The notes: a model not told the origin generated them from the letters alone. Counted from the first letter of the stretch, positions 43,481 through 53,321 are shown. The stretch: DNA of 64,000 bases from Roseivivax sp. GX 12232 (GCF_021272185.1 NZ_JAJSEC010000008.1:1-64000); one strand, 5' to 3'. Made by a program: numbers and translations.

Positions 43481-44940
43481 GCCTGGTCCTCGGGCTGGGC
43501 GATGAGCCGTCCGATCACCGCCTGGCGGATCCAGCCAAGCGACAACCCGATGAGCAGCATGATCATGGCCGCGACGCCCGCGGCGATGGCCAGCTTGACC
43601 CGCGGCGAGGACGGCCCCTCGGGCAGCGAAGGGTCCTCCAGCACCTGCACCAGCGGATAGGAGGCGTAGATGTCGGTCTTGCTCGATTCCGCGCGGGCGA
43701 TGGCGGAGGCAAAGACCGCCTCGGCGACGTCGAAGTCGCGCTGCATGTCCTCGAGCCTTGCGGCGGCAGGCGCGGCCTCGGCCAGCCAGGCCGTCTCGGC
43801 GGAGAGCGCCTTGTCGCGGGCGGCGTGTTCGGCGGCGAGGCCCGCGCGCTCGGCCTCGAGGCGCACCAGCTCGGCCAGCAGATCGGCCCGCGCCCCGTCG
43901 GGCGAGAGGTCCAGCCGGTCGAGCGCGGCGGCAGCCAGGCCGGTCACCTGCCCGCCCCGCGCCAGCGCCGCGGCGCGCGCGGCCTCGGAGGCGGCGGCGG
44001 CCTGGGCGACGCTCGGATGCCGGGGGCCGAAGCGCGAGCGCATGTCCGCGAGCGTCGCGCCCTGGGCCGCGGCCTCCTCCAGCATGGACATGTATTCGCG
44101 GTCCGCGAAAAGCCGCAGCGAGGCCGCCGCGAGATCCGCCGACATGCCGAGCCGCAGGACCAGCGCCTCGACCGCGCGGGATTTCTGCGCCAGCCGCGCG
44201 GCCAGGTCGTCGAGCGCCCGCCGGTCGCCGTCGATCCGGGCGACATGCTGGCGGTATTGCTCGGCCGAATGCAGCCCGGTCTCGCGCTGCAGCTCGGTGA
44301 TCGCGGCGCGGGTGGCGGCGACGGTCTCCTGGTAGTCGCGGATCGCGCCCAGCCCGCCGTCGGCGCGCACCCTGAGCTCATCCTCGCGCAGGCGGTCGAT
44401 CTCGGAGAAGAAGGCCGATAGCAACGCCTCGGCCTTGTCCTGGGCGGCCAGCGGCGTGCCGCCGGTGATCTCGAGGTGAATGAGCCCGGTCTGGTCGACC
44501 AGCGTGATCCGCGGCCGCCCGAAATCGCGCAGCGTGCCCCCGAGCTGCGCGGCGGCGGCGGCGAGGATGCGGTCGGCGCCGATCAGGCGCTTGTAGGTCT
44601 CGGTCGGGCTGACGGAATTGTTGGCAAAGGCCGAATGCGCGTAGGACGAGGCCTGGCCGATCTCGGCGAGGTTGACCGAGGCCGAGGCGCCCGAGCCCGG
44701 CAGGATCAGCGAGGCCTGGCTAACGTAGCTCGGCGGCGTGGTGGTCAGATAGCCGGTGATCGGCGCCCAGACGCCCGCGGCACTTAGAATGAAGACCGCC
44801 GCGTAGCGCGGCAGCCGGCCCGCGTCGCCCAGCCGCCCGCCGACCAGAAGGCGGCGGAAGGACAGGCTGCGCAGCGGCTGGCGCAGAAGCGCGATGGCAG
44901 AGGGGCGCGGACGATCGGGGGTCTCGGTCGCGAGGGTCAT
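43477..44940 (-). CDS. Polysaccharide chain-length determinant / co-polymerase (Wzz/GumC type)
   Basis: A 487-residue inner-membrane protein: a first membrane helix at about 48-68, a large periplasmic part with extended coiled coils (residues 170-400, rich in Ala/Arg/Glu), and a second helix near 445-468 (LAIAAGVAAMIMLLIGLSL). TYKRLIGADRILAAAAAQL and DPSLPEGPSSPRVKLA match the Wzz domain and the Pro-rich segment before the last helix. There is no C-terminal tyrosine-kinase domain. The ATG at 44940 is preferred over TTG at 44946 because AAGGAG is correctly spaced only for it. It sets the polymer length with the neighbouring polymerase. Confidence 0.88.
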   Translation of the reverse strand: MTLATETPDRPRPSAIALLRQPLRSLSFRRLLVGGRLGDAGRLPRYAAVFILSAAGVWAPITGYLTTTPPSYVSQASLILPGSGASASVNLAEIGQASSYAHSAFANNSVSPTETYKRLIGADRILAAAAAQLGGTLRDFGRPRITLVDQTGLIHLEITGGTPLAAQDKAEALLSAFFSEIDRLREDELRVRADGGLGAIRDYQETVAATRAAITELQRETGLHSAEQYRQHVARIDGDRRALDDLAARLAQKSRAVEALVLRLGMSADLAAASLRLFADREYMSMLEEAAAQGATLADMRSRFGPRHPSVAQAAAASEAARAAALARGGQVTGLAAAALDRLDLSPDGARADLLAELVRLEAERAGLAAEHAARDKALSAETAWLAEAAPAAARLEDMQRDFDVAEAVFASAIARAESSKTDIYASYPLVQVLEDPSLPEGPSSPRVKLAIAAGVAAMIMLLIGLSLGWIRQAVIGRLIAQPEDQA

Positions 44941-45058
44941 GGGCAAATCTCCTTTGCCCGTTCTTTACCCTTATGGCGCCCGCGATGACCCGCACGCGGG
45001 GGCATAGGTCGGCACACCGGAGGCCAGAGCGCCTAGCCGATGGGATAGGAAGGAGGGC

Positions 45059-45676
45059 TCAGAAGATCTCTTCTTCCTTGGCCAGAAGCGCCGCCTGGGT
45101 GCGGTTCTTCACGTCGAGCTTCCGAAACAGCGTCTTCATGTGCAGCTTGATCGTCGGCTCGGTCAGGTCGAGGTCGCGGGCGATTTCCTTGTTGGACTTG
45201 CCCTCGAAGACGCCTTTCAGAACCTCGGTCTCGCGCTGGGTGAGCTTGTCGACGATCGGATGGCTCTCGCGCTCGGCCTCGGCGGTCATGAATTGGATCG
45301 GGGCGTATTGCTCGCCCATGGCCATGAACTTGATCGCGCTGACCAGCGACTTGGCCGCCAGCGTTTTCGGCACGAAGCCCGCCGCCCCCATGGCCAGCGC
45401 CTTCTCGGCGATCTCGCGGGAGGCCTCGCCCGAGATGATCGCGACCCGCTGGTCGCGCCCGTCGAGCGTCAGCGCCTTCTCGAGCGAATCGAGCCCGCGC
45501 ATCCCCGGCATCTTGTAATCCAGGAGCACCAGGTCGTAGCGCCCGCCGGTTTCGATCTTGGCGCAGGCTTCCTCGAAGCTGGCGGCCTGTTCCACATCGA
45601 TCCCGTCCTCGGCCTCGAGGTAGGCGACGATCATGTCGCGCAGCAGGTCGTGGTCGTCGGCAAAGAGTATTCGCAC
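45059..45676 (-). CDS. LuxR/NarL-type response regulator
   Basis: A 205-residue two-component regulator. The receiver domain (1-120) has acidic pocket DDH, phospho-acceptor Asp53 (LVLLDYKMPGM) and Lys in FVPKTL. The C-terminal LuxR HTH (about 140-200) reads LTQRETEVLKGVFEG and SNKEIARDLDLTEPTIKLHM. The start is uncertain; the GTG at 45676 begins the receiver domain, while the frame is open 29 codons further. It is divergent from the WecG-sugar transferase fusion, so it may control the exopolysaccharide genes. A partner kinase could be the hybrid kinase encoded at 48972. Confidence 0.88.
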   Translation of the reverse strand: MRILFADDHDLLRDMIVAYLEAEDGIDVEQAASFEEACAKIETGGRYDLVLLDYKMPGMRGLDSLEKALTLDGRDQRVAIISGEASREIAEKALAMGAAGFVPKTLAAKSLVSAIKFMAMGEQYAPIQFMTAEAERESHPIVDKLTQRETEVLKGVFEGKSNKEIARDLDLTEPTIKLHMKTLFRKLDVKNRTQAALLAKEEEIF

Positions 45677-45922
45677 GTCAGCATCCGTCCCTTTGGATGA
45701 TCTATTGCGTCTGAATCGCGCGCGATCAAGACACGAAATGCGCGAAAAGCTCTGCCCGGTCATCCGATCGGATAGGCGTTCTCTCCGCTCTCACCCGCAA
45801 CTAGTCACATTGGTGGTCCGCCTCGCCGAAGGGCGGCCAAGGCTCTCCGCTTGCTCGTCTGGTCTGCAAACCGGTTCCGGACAAAAACACTGAAAACCAG
45901 CAAACACCGGAGCTTATGGATC

Positions 45923-47314
45923 ATGAAACACTATTCGCCCGCGCTTTTCCAGTGTGATGCCAGTGCCGCGCTCGCGGGTGCCGCATGGCTGCCACGCGCC
46001 TCGGTGATGGATCTCCCTATGGTTGACGCGACCACCGGTGCGACGGTCGAGGCGCTGCTCGAGGGCGCGGCCCGCCGGGTCTTCTTCGTCAACGCCCATA
46101 CCGCCAACCTGCGGGCCCGCATTCCGGCGCTGGCCGCCGCCTTCGCCCGGGCCGACGCGGTGCTGCCCGACGGCATTGGCGTGGAGCTCGCGGGCCGGAT
46201 GACCGGCACCCGGCTGACCGAGAACCTCAACGGCACCGACTTCGTGCCCGAGCTGCTGCGCGGCGCGGCCAAGCGCGGCCTGTCGGTCTTTCTCTTCGGC
46301 GGCACGCCGGGCACCGCCGAGGCCGCGGCGGCGAAGCTCTGCACCATGATCCCGGGCCTGCGCATCGCGGGCACCCGCGACGGCTACGAGGGCGCGCAGG
46401 ACGATGCCGCGGCGCTGGCTGAGATCAACGCCTCGGGCGCCGACATCCTGCTGGTCGCCATGGGCGTGCCGAAGCAGGAGATCTGGATCGACAAGCACAG
46501 CGCGGCGCTCACCCCGCGCCTGCAGCTCGGCGTCGGCGCGCTTTTCGACTTCCTGGCCGGCAATGTCGCCCGCGCGCCCATGGCGCTGCGCCGCGCGCGG
46601 CTCGAATGGGTCTGGCGGCTGGCGATGGAGCCCCGCCGCATGGCCGGGCGCTACCTCCTCGGCAATGCCACCTTCCTGGCCCGCGCCGCGCGCCATGCCC
46701 TGGCGGGCGTCGACCGCGCCCAGGTCATCAAGCGCGGGCTCGACCTGGCGGTCAGCCTCTCGGCACTGCTCCTTCTGGCGCCGCTCCTGCTGCTGGTCGC
46801 CGCCGCGATCAAGGCCGACAGCCGCGGCCCGGTCTTCTTCAAGCAGACCCGCGTCGGCAAGGACGGCGTGACCTTCGGGGTCTACAAGTTCCGCTCGATG
46901 TTCACCGACGCCGAGGCGCGCCGCGCCGCACTGCTGGCCACCTCCGACCGCGAGGGCGTCTGCTTCAAGGCCCGCCACGACCCGCGCGTGACCCGCGTCG
47001 GCCGGCTGCTGCGCCGCCTCTCGGTGGACGAGCTGCCGCAGATCCTCAACGTGCTGAAAGGCGAGATGTCGATCGTCGGCCCGCGCCCGGCGCTGCGCGA
47101 AGAGGTCGCCGCCTACCCTGCCCGCGCGCTGGGACGGCTGCGGGTGAAACCCGGCATCACCGGCCTCTGGCAGGTCTCGGGCCGCGCCGACATCGGCTTC
47201 GATAAGATGATCGACATGGACCTGGCCTATGTCCGCGCCAAGAGCCCGCTGCTCGACCTCCTGCTCATCGCCATGACCTTCCGGGCGGTGATCTCGGGCC
47301 GGGGCGCCTATTGA
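45923..47314 (+). CDS. Fusion of WecG/TagA-type glycosyltransferase and initiating sugar-phosphate transferase
   Basis: A 463-residue two-domain enzyme. Residues about 25-240 are a GT26 (WecG/TagA/CpsF) transferase with VFFVNAHTANLRARIP, ADAVLPDGIGVELAG, VFLFGGTPGTAEAAA and LLVAMGVPKQEIWI. Residues about 268-463 are a bacterial sugar transferase: one membrane helix (LAVSLSALLLLAPLLLLV), then KQTRVGKDGVTFGVYKFRSM, LLRRLSVDELPQILNVLKGEM and GPRPALREEV, the set seen in undecaprenyl-phosphate priming enzymes. One protein may therefore prime the lipid carrier and add the second sugar. The start follows CGGAGC. Confidence 0.9.
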   Translation: MKHYSPALFQCDASAALAGAAWLPRASVMDLPMVDATTGATVEALLEGAARRVFFVNAHTANLRARIPALAAAFARADAVLPDGIGVELAGRMTGTRLTENLNGTDFVPELLRGAAKRGLSVFLFGGTPGTAEAAAAKLCTMIPGLRIAGTRDGYEGAQDDAAALAEINASGADILLVAMGVPKQEIWIDKHSAALTPRLQLGVGALFDFLAGNVARAPMALRRARLEWVWRLAMEPRRMAGRYLLGNATFLARAARHALAGVDRAQVIKRGLDLAVSLSALLLLAPLLLLVAAAIKADSRGPVFFKQTRVGKDGVTFGVYKFRSMFTDAEARRAALLATSDREGVCFKARHDPRVTRVGRLLRRLSVDELPQILNVLKGEMSIVGPRPALREEVAAYPARALGRLRVKPGITGLWQVSGRADIGFDKMIDMDLAYVRAKSPLLDLLLIAMTFRAVISGRGAY

Positions 47315-47426
47315 GCCCCTTCAGCCGCCATTAACCCTGCTTCTGGCCCATCCCCCCGGGCCTCAGCCTTCCTTAACCCCGATCGCCTATCCCCATCTGC
47401 AATCCCCGATCCAGAAAGGCCCCACG

Positions 47427-48311
47427 ATGACCCATATCCGCAAAGCCGTCTTCCCCGTCGCCGGTCTTGGCACTCGCTTCCTGCCCGCCACCAAGTCGGT
47501 CCCGAAGGAGATGCTGCCCTTGGTCGACCGCCCGCTCATCCAATACGCCATCGACGAGGCGCGCGCCGCCGGCATCGAGGAGTTCATCTTCGTCAGCGCC
47601 GCCGGGAAATCCGCGCTCGAGGATTACTTCTGCACCGCCCGCGCGCTCGAGGCGCAGCTGCGCGAGGCCGGCAAGACCAAGGCGCTCGAGGCGCTGGAGG
47701 CGACCCGCATGCCCGAGGGCGCGATGACCATCCTGCGCCAGGACCAGCCGCGCGGCCTCGGCCACGCGGTGCTGCTGGCCCGCCGCCTGGTCGGCGACGA
47801 GCCCTTCGCGGTGCTCCTGCCCGACGACGTGATCCGCGGCGCTACCCCGGCCCTGTCGCAGATGGTCGACGCCCATGCCCGGACCGGCGGTCACATGGTC
47901 GCCGCCATGGATGTGCCCCGCGCCGAGGTCGGCGCCTACGGCGTGCTCGACTGCGGCGAGAGCCGCGGCCGCGTCACCCGCGCCCGGTCGCTGGTGGAAA
48001 AGCCCGACCCGGCGCTCGCGCCCTCGACCCGCGCGGTGATCGGCCGCTACATCCTCGAGCCCTCGATCTTCGACGAACTGGCGCGCCTCGGCCCCGGCTC
48101 GGGCGGGGAAATCCAGCTCACCGACGCGATCAACCGCGACCTGCCCCGCGCCGGCGTCAGCGGCTACCGCTTCGAGGGCGAGCGATTCGACTGCGGCTCG
48201 GTGCGCGGCTTCGTCGAGGCCACCCTGGCCTTCGCGCTCGACCGCAGCGACCTCGGGGAGGGGCTGGAGAGCCGGCTGGCGGCGCAACTTGGCCTGCGAC
48301 CGGCGGCCTGA
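47427..48311 (+). CDS. galU: UTP-glucose-1-phosphate uridylyltransferase
   Basis: A 294-residue nucleotidyltransferase making UDP-glucose, the precursor for the exopolysaccharide. The N-terminal signature KAVFPVAGLGTRFLPATKSVPKEMLP (about 6-31), PLIQYAIDEARAAGIEEFIFV, the UTP-site block RQDQPRGLGHAVLLAR and VLLPDDVI, and the metal Asp in FDCGSVRGFVEATLAFAL are all present. It is of normal length, with AGAAAGG upstream. Confidence 0.95.
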   Translation: MTHIRKAVFPVAGLGTRFLPATKSVPKEMLPLVDRPLIQYAIDEARAAGIEEFIFVSAAGKSALEDYFCTARALEAQLREAGKTKALEALEATRMPEGAMTILRQDQPRGLGHAVLLARRLVGDEPFAVLLPDDVIRGATPALSQMVDAHARTGGHMVAAMDVPRAEVGAYGVLDCGESRGRVTRARSLVEKPDPALAPSTRAVIGRYILEPSIFDELARLGPGSGGEIQLTDAINRDLPRAGVSGYRFEGERFDCGSVRGFVEATLAFALDRSDLGEGLESRLAAQLGLRPAA

Positions 48312-48411
48312 AGCGCGAAACCTATCCCAAAGGATAGGCTTCGATCCGCAAGCGCGCGTGAAATCTTCGCGTGAATCTGACAGTCCATGGGCACCGTTTT
48401 AGGAGAGTTCC

Positions 48412-48930
48412 ATGCGCATGAATGCACGATCCCTACCCTTGAGCCTGTGCGGCCTCGCCCTTTCGGCGTCGCTGGCCCAGGCCGAGGCGTTGCCGATGCC
48501 CGAGGGGCCCGTCGTCCTGACGATCAGCGGCGCCATCTCCGAGACCAACGTCGAGGAGACCGCACAATTCGACATCGCGATGCTGAAAGAGCTCGAAGCC
48601 CGCGATGTCGAGACCAAGACCATCTGGACCGAAGGCAGCCATGTCTTCACCGGCATCTCGCTGAGCACCCTGCTCGAACACGTGGGCGCCGAGGAGGGCA
48701 CCATCCGTGCCACCGCCATCAACGACTACACCGTCGAGATCCCCACCTCGGACGGAATCGAGGATGGCCCGATCGTGGCCTACGAGATGGACGGAAACGC
48801 CATGTCCCGGCGTGAAAAGGGCCCGTTGTGGGTTCTTTATCCCTATGATGCGAACGCTGAATACCGAACCGAGGTGATATACTCGCGCAGCATCTGGCAA
48901 CTCGATAGGATGGAGATCGTCGAAGAGTGA
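48412..48930 (+). CDS. Small periplasmic molybdopterin-binding-fold protein
   Basis: A 172-residue exported protein with signal peptide 1-24 (LAQA). The body (30-165) matches the short periplasmic form of the oxidoreductase molybdopterin-binding (SUOX) fold: VVLTISGAI, a SHVFTGISLSTLLEHVG block and NDYTVEIP, then VAYEMDGNAMSRREKGPLWVLYPYD. The cofactor-ligating Cys is absent, so an enzyme is unlikely. It precedes the hybrid histidine kinase by about 40 bp, and proteins of this form regularly sit next to such kinases; I infer a periplasmic sensing partner. AGGAGAG precedes the ATG. Confidence 0.82.
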   Translation: MRMNARSLPLSLCGLALSASLAQAEALPMPEGPVVLTISGAISETNVEETAQFDIAMLKELEARDVETKTIWTEGSHVFTGISLSTLLEHVGAEEGTIRATAINDYTVEIPTSDGIEDGPIVAYEMDGNAMSRREKGPLWVLYPYDANAEYRTEVIYSRSIWQLDRMEIVEE

Positions 48931-48971
48931 CGTCGTATTCTCGGCGCACCGCAGTCGAGAGGCGATCCATT

Positions 48972-51833
48972 ATGGTCAAACCCGGTCAGAACCGCCAATC
49001 AGGACCCTGGCTCCTGGTGGCGATGGCCTCGTTGTGCATCCTCGTCATGGCCTTCCTCGTGCGGGAGGTCTGGCAGGACCTTCAACTGCTCAGCACGGCG
49101 GAATCGGACAACGTCCAATGGACCCTCTCGCAGGCGGAGGTCGAATACCTCGAATACAAGCGCGCGCTGGAACACGCGGAAACCGCCGAGCCCGCCGACA
49201 CCGATGCCGCCCTGGCGCAGGTCCGGCTGGAGTTCGACATCTTCTACAGCCGTATCGCCACGCTGACCCGCGGCTCGATCTATTCCGACATGCAGGCCGA
49301 GCCGCGCTACGCCGCGGCGCTCGCCGCGATCCGGGTCTTTCTCGACGACACGATCCCGATGATCGACGCGCCCGACCCCGAGCTGCGCGCCGCCCTGCCC
49401 CAGATGATCGCCCGCGCCGAGGCCGAACGCCCGGTGGTGCGGCTCATGGCCAACACCGGGCTGTTCTTCTTCGCCGAACAATCGGACGCCCGGCGCACCG
49501 CCATCGCCTCGACCTTCGTGCGGCTGGCGCTGGTGACCGTGGCGCTGGTGGTGGCGCTGGTGCTGCTTTCGACCCATGCCTATGCCGCCAACCGCCAGAC
49601 CGAGCGGCGCGGGGCGGAACTGGCCTCGGCCTATGCGCGGCTCAACACCATCCTCGGCTCTTCGCTCGACGGGGTGGTGGTGACCGACCGCACGGGCCGC
49701 ATCCTCGAGTTCAACGCCGCCGCCGAGACGATCTTCGGGCATAGCGCCGAAGAGGTCTACGGCCGCACCATCGGCGAGGTCATGGTCCCCGGGCACCTGC
49801 GCGAGGCCCATGACGCCGGCATGGAGCGCATGGCCGAGGGCGGCGAGTACCACGTCGTCGGCCAGGGCCGCGTGCGGCTCGAGGGGATCCGCAAATCCGG
49901 CGAGGTCTTCCCTGTCGAACTGGCGCTGCAGGTCGCCGAGGACGGCGACGACCAGCTGGTGATCGGCTTTCTGCGCGACATCTCGGCCCGCGTCGCCGCC
50001 GAGCGCGAACTGGTCGAGGCCCGCGACCGGGCGCTGGCCGGCGAGCGCTCGAAATCCGACTTCCTGGCGGTGATGACCCACGAGATCCGCACGCCGCTCA
50101 ACGGCATCATCGGCAATCTCGGGCTTCTGGAAGAGACCCGGCTGACCGATCAACAGGCGCGCTACATCGGCAACATGAAGCTCTCGGGCGATCTGTTGAT
50201 GCACCATGTCGACACGGTGCTCGACATCTCGCGCCACGAATCCGGCAAGACGCGCTTCGTGATGAAGCCGGTGCACCTGGGCCGCTTCCTGCAGAATGTC
50301 GTCGACGGCCAGTCGGGCAACGCGGGCAAGAACGGCAACCGGCTGGAATGGTCCTGGACGGGCCCGCGGCTCGACTGGGTGCTGCTCGACGAGATGCGGA
50401 TGCAGCAGATCCTGCTGAACCTCGTCGGAAATGCCATCAAGTTCACCCACCAGGGCCGCATCGCGATCGAGGTCGAGGTGGTCGACCAGGGCCCGCCGCC
50501 GCGGGTGGAGTTCCGCGTCATCGACACCGGGCTCGGCATCTCCGAGGCGGATCTGCCGCATGTCTTCGACGATTTCCACACCGCCGATTCCTCCTTCCAC
50601 CGCAAGACCGGCGGCACCGGGCTGGGCCTCGGCATCGCCAAGCGCTTCGTCGAGGGGCTGGGCGGCGAGATCGGCGTCGAAAGCACGCTCGGCGAAGGCA
50701 GCGTCTTCTGGCTGCGCCTGCCGCTGGAGCCGACCGAGGCGCCCGCCGACACCGGGCGGCCGCACCACGAAAGCACCCCGCAGGCGCGGCTCGAGGTGCT
50801 GGTGGTCGAGGACAACGAGATCAACCGCCAGGTCGCCCGCGAGACCCTGCGCGGGCTGGGCCACAGCGTGACCGAGGCCGAGAACGGCGCCTCGGCCCTG
50901 CGCATCGCCGAGGCGCAGCGCTTCGACATCATCTTCATGGATGTCTCCATGCCGGTCATGGACGGGCTCGACGCGACCCGCCACATCCGCGCCGGCACGG
51001 GCCTGTCGCGCGACGTGCCGATCGTGGCGCTCTCGGCCAATGTGCTGGCCGACGCGCGGCAGCGCTTTGCCGATGCGGGCATGAGCGATTTCCTCGGCAA
51101 GCCCTTCTCCAAGACCGAGCTGCGCGAGGCCATCGCGCGGAACGTCAACGGCGTCGGCGTGGGCGACACGCGGCAGGCGGTCGATGCCGCGCCTGACGGG
51201 AGTGCGGCTTTGGCGGGAGGCGCGCAGGGGCTGAACGGCAAGACGCCGCTTTCTGAGGGGACCTCGGTGAACGGGGCCGGTCCGGTTGGGCTTGCGGGCG
51301 GCGCGTCCGATGTGGGCTCTGCTCCCGGCGCGGCTGCGCAGCACGCCGATGCGGGAGGATTTGCCGCCCACAGCCCCGGAGCGCAGCCCTCCGATGCGGC
51401 CACATTCTCCGCTCCGAGCGCGGCCTCCGAAACAGGCCCCGCCCCCGAACCGCTGGCCCCGCCGGTCCCGCCGGAGGGCAAACCCGCGCCGCCAACGCGC
51501 GCCCATCGCCCCCCGGCCCCCGAAGAGGTGCAAAGCGCCTTCGACGACGTCATGGCGCGCTACGAGACCCGCTTCCGGCAGGAGCGGCGCGAACTTCTGC
51601 ACTGGCTGAAGTCCGAACCCGAGGACAAGAAGGAGATCGCCGCCCGCTGCCACAAGATCGCCGGCAGCGCCGCGGTCTTCGGCCAGCTCGGCCTGCGCGA
51701 CCGGCTTCTTGCGGTGGAACTGGCCGCCGAGAAAGACGACGCCCCGGCCCTCAGCGCCGCCATCGCCCGGGCGACGGAAGAGCTGGAGGATGCCAGCGCC
51801 GAGGCCGGCCCGGAAGGCGGCGGCCTGGTCTGA
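48972..51833 (+). CDS. Hybrid sensor histidine kinase with receiver and Hpt domains
   Basis: A 953-residue phosphorelay protein. Membrane helices at about 12-33 and 180-200 flank a periplasmic helical sensor. A PAS domain follows (about 225-335), then HisKA with His370 (FLAVMTHEIRTPLN), HATPase (NLVGNAIKFT, DTGLGISE, GTGLGLGIAK), a receiver with Asp657 (IIFMDVSMPVMDG), an Ala/Pro/Gly-rich linker of about 120 residues and a C-terminal Hpt with His894 (RCHKIAGSA). The linker is unusually long. It is encoded just after the periplasmic molybdopterin-fold protein, and the likely phosphate acceptor is the LuxR-type regulator encoded 3 kb upstream. The ATG at 48972 is taken; a GTG at 48927 is an alternative. 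Confidence 0.92.
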   Translation: MVKPGQNRQSGPWLLVAMASLCILVMAFLVREVWQDLQLLSTAESDNVQWTLSQAEVEYLEYKRALEHAETAEPADTDAALAQVRLEFDIFYSRIATLTRGSIYSDMQAEPRYAAALAAIRVFLDDTIPMIDAPDPELRAALPQMIARAEAERPVVRLMANTGLFFFAEQSDARRTAIASTFVRLALVTVALVVALVLLSTHAYAANRQTERRGAELASAYARLNTILGSSLDGVVVTDRTGRILEFNAAAETIFGHSAEEVYGRTIGEVMVPGHLREAHDAGMERMAEGGEYHVVGQGRVRLEGIRKSGEVFPVELALQVAEDGDDQLVIGFLRDISARVAAERELVEARDRALAGERSKSDFLAVMTHEIRTPLNGIIGNLGLLEETRLTDQQARYIGNMKLSGDLLMHHVDTVLDISRHESGKTRFVMKPVHLGRFLQNVVDGQSGNAGKNGNRLEWSWTGPRLDWVLLDEMRMQQILLNLVGNAIKFTHQGRIAIEVEVVDQGPPPRVEFRVIDTGLGISEADLPHVFDDFHTADSSFHRKTGGTGLGLGIAKRFVEGLGGEIGVESTLGEGSVFWLRLPLEPTEAPADTGRPHHESTPQARLEVLVVEDNEINRQVARETLRGLGHSVTEAENGASALRIAEAQRFDIIFMDVSMPVMDGLDATRHIRAGTGLSRDVPIVALSANVLADARQRFADAGMSDFLGKPFSKTELREAIARNVNGVGVGDTRQAVDAAPDGSAALAGGAQGLNGKTPLSEGTSVNGAGPVGLAGGASDVGSAPGAAAQHADAGGFAAHSPGAQPSDAATFSAPSAASETGPAPEPLAPPVPPEGKPAPPTRAHRPPAPEEVQSAFDDVMARYETRFRQERRELLHWLKSEPEDKKEIAARCHKIAGSAAVFGQLGLRDRLLAVELAAEKDDAPALSAAIARATEELEDASAEAGPEGGGLV

Positions 51834-51892
51834 GGGCAGGCGTGTCGGGTGGGGGTTCTAGCTGACAAGCAGCCCCACGACCTCCGCCCGCC

Positions 51893-53119
51893 TTACCTCA
51901 CCAGGATCGCCGCCGGGACCACGATGCCCAGCACCCGGCCGATCTCGGCGATATTGGTCACCGTGCTGTCGTAGCAGGCGATGGAATCGCCGGGCAGCAC
52001 ATAGGGGTCGTAGTCGTCGCGGTCGGGCCGCCGCAGCATGTCCTCGATGTCGCGTTCGATCACCGTGGAGACGCCGCTCACCGGGTTGCGCGTGAACAGC
52101 ACCGCCGAGCGGTTGGCGCTGGTCGACCGCGCGCCGCCGACGCAGTTGGTGTCCACCACCGCCTGCATGTGGCGCGTGCCATAGGGCACCTCGCGGACCT
52201 CGCGGCCGATGGCCGAGGGCGCATTGGCGGTCGCGGGCTGGGTCAGGTTCGACAGGAACAGCGTCACACCCGGCGGGCTCACCGGGCTCGGGCGCATCAG
52301 GTCGTCCTGGAAGCAGTTGCGCGAAGGCACCACCACCTCGTCATCGGCCAGCAGCATGACGTCGCCGACGTGCCGCCCCTCGAAGACGCCGCGCATGTCG
52401 ACCCGGTAGACCGAGCCGCCGCGCCGGACCTCGACCGCCGAGAGGTCGGCGTCGGGACGGATGCCGCCCGCGGCGCGGATCGCGGCCGAAAGGTTGCGCC
52501 CCTCGGTCGAGGCGCCGAGCGCCTCCTGCCGCGCCCGGTCGAGGCTTTCCGCCGCCACCGCGCCGATCTCCAGTGCGCGGGGCTCGAAGACCGCGCCCGA
52601 GACGCCGACCGAGATCGAGGCGAAATCGGTCACCCGGACCGAGACCAGCGGCGCCTCGGAATAAAGCCCCGCGCGCAGGAGCCCGGCCACCAGGTCGGTC
52701 TCGATCGCGCCGGTCGTGCGGCCCTGGGCGCGGATCGGCCCGAGGAAGGGCAGCTTCAGCGCCCCGTCGCGCGAGACCACATAGGCGCCGTTGAAGACCT
52801 CGTCCTCGCCCACGCGGATCGCCACCAGGTCGTTGCGCGACAGCCGCTCGCCGCGCAGCACCTGCGGCACCCCCGCGGCGAACTTCGCGCCGCCCGAGAG
52901 CACGCCGCCGCGATAGGGCAGGCAATCGGCGGCGTTCATCTCCTCGGCGCGCAGGTAGAGCGGCTCGGGCGCCCGGGGCGGCGGCGTGCGATACTGCGCC
53001 TGGTAGCCCCGCCCCTCGGCCACGGGCTCGAGGTTCCGCGGCGGGCTGAGCGATGAACAGGCGGCCAGCGCCAGCGCGCTGAACCCGCAAATGAGCTTCG
53101 GAAAAATCTTCGGTGCCAT
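51893..53119 (-). CDS. Polysaccharide export outer-membrane lipoprotein (Wza/KpsD type)
   Basis: A 408-residue exporter component. The signal peptide ends in the lipobox LAAC (lipid-bearing Cys about 20). The Poly_export domain begins about 80 (ERLSRNDLVAIRVGEDEVFNGAYVVSRDGALKLPFLGPI), followed by SLBB-like segments (AIRAAGGIRPDADLSAVEVRRGG and VMLLADDEVVVPS) and a C-terminal segment that also resembles an SLBB repeat (YVLPGDSIACYDS). It forms the outer-membrane channel for the polymer. It is divergent from the flippase. The ATG at 53119 is chosen because the signal peptide begins there. Confidence 0.9.
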   Translation of the reverse strand: MAPKIFPKLICGFSALALAACSSLSPPRNLEPVAEGRGYQAQYRTPPPRAPEPLYLRAEEMNAADCLPYRGGVLSGGAKFAAGVPQVLRGERLSRNDLVAIRVGEDEVFNGAYVVSRDGALKLPFLGPIRAQGRTTGAIETDLVAGLLRAGLYSEAPLVSVRVTDFASISVGVSGAVFEPRALEIGAVAAESLDRARQEALGASTEGRNLSAAIRAAGGIRPDADLSAVEVRRGGSVYRVDMRGVFEGRHVGDVMLLADDEVVVPSRNCFQDDLMRPSPVSPPGVTLFLSNLTQPATANAPSAIGREVREVPYGTRHMQAVVDTNCVGGARSTSANRSAVLFTRNPVSGVSTVIERDIEDMLRRPDRDDYDPYVLPGDSIACYDSTVTNIAEIGRVLGIVVPAAILVR

Positions 53120-53321
53120 GCGAGCCCCGGCTGCAATTGTCCCTCGTGCAGCGGGTTCAAACCCCCGCTGCCCGCCTCTCCCGGCGCGCCGGGATGCCCC
53201 GGCTATCCCTTCGGACAGGCGCGTGTCCCTTGGCGCATCCGCCCTCCCCGTCCGGGGCCGGGACGGACCCGCGCTGGCCCGGCTAAAACAACCGTGCACC
53301 AGAACCTTAGGACCCCGCCCT

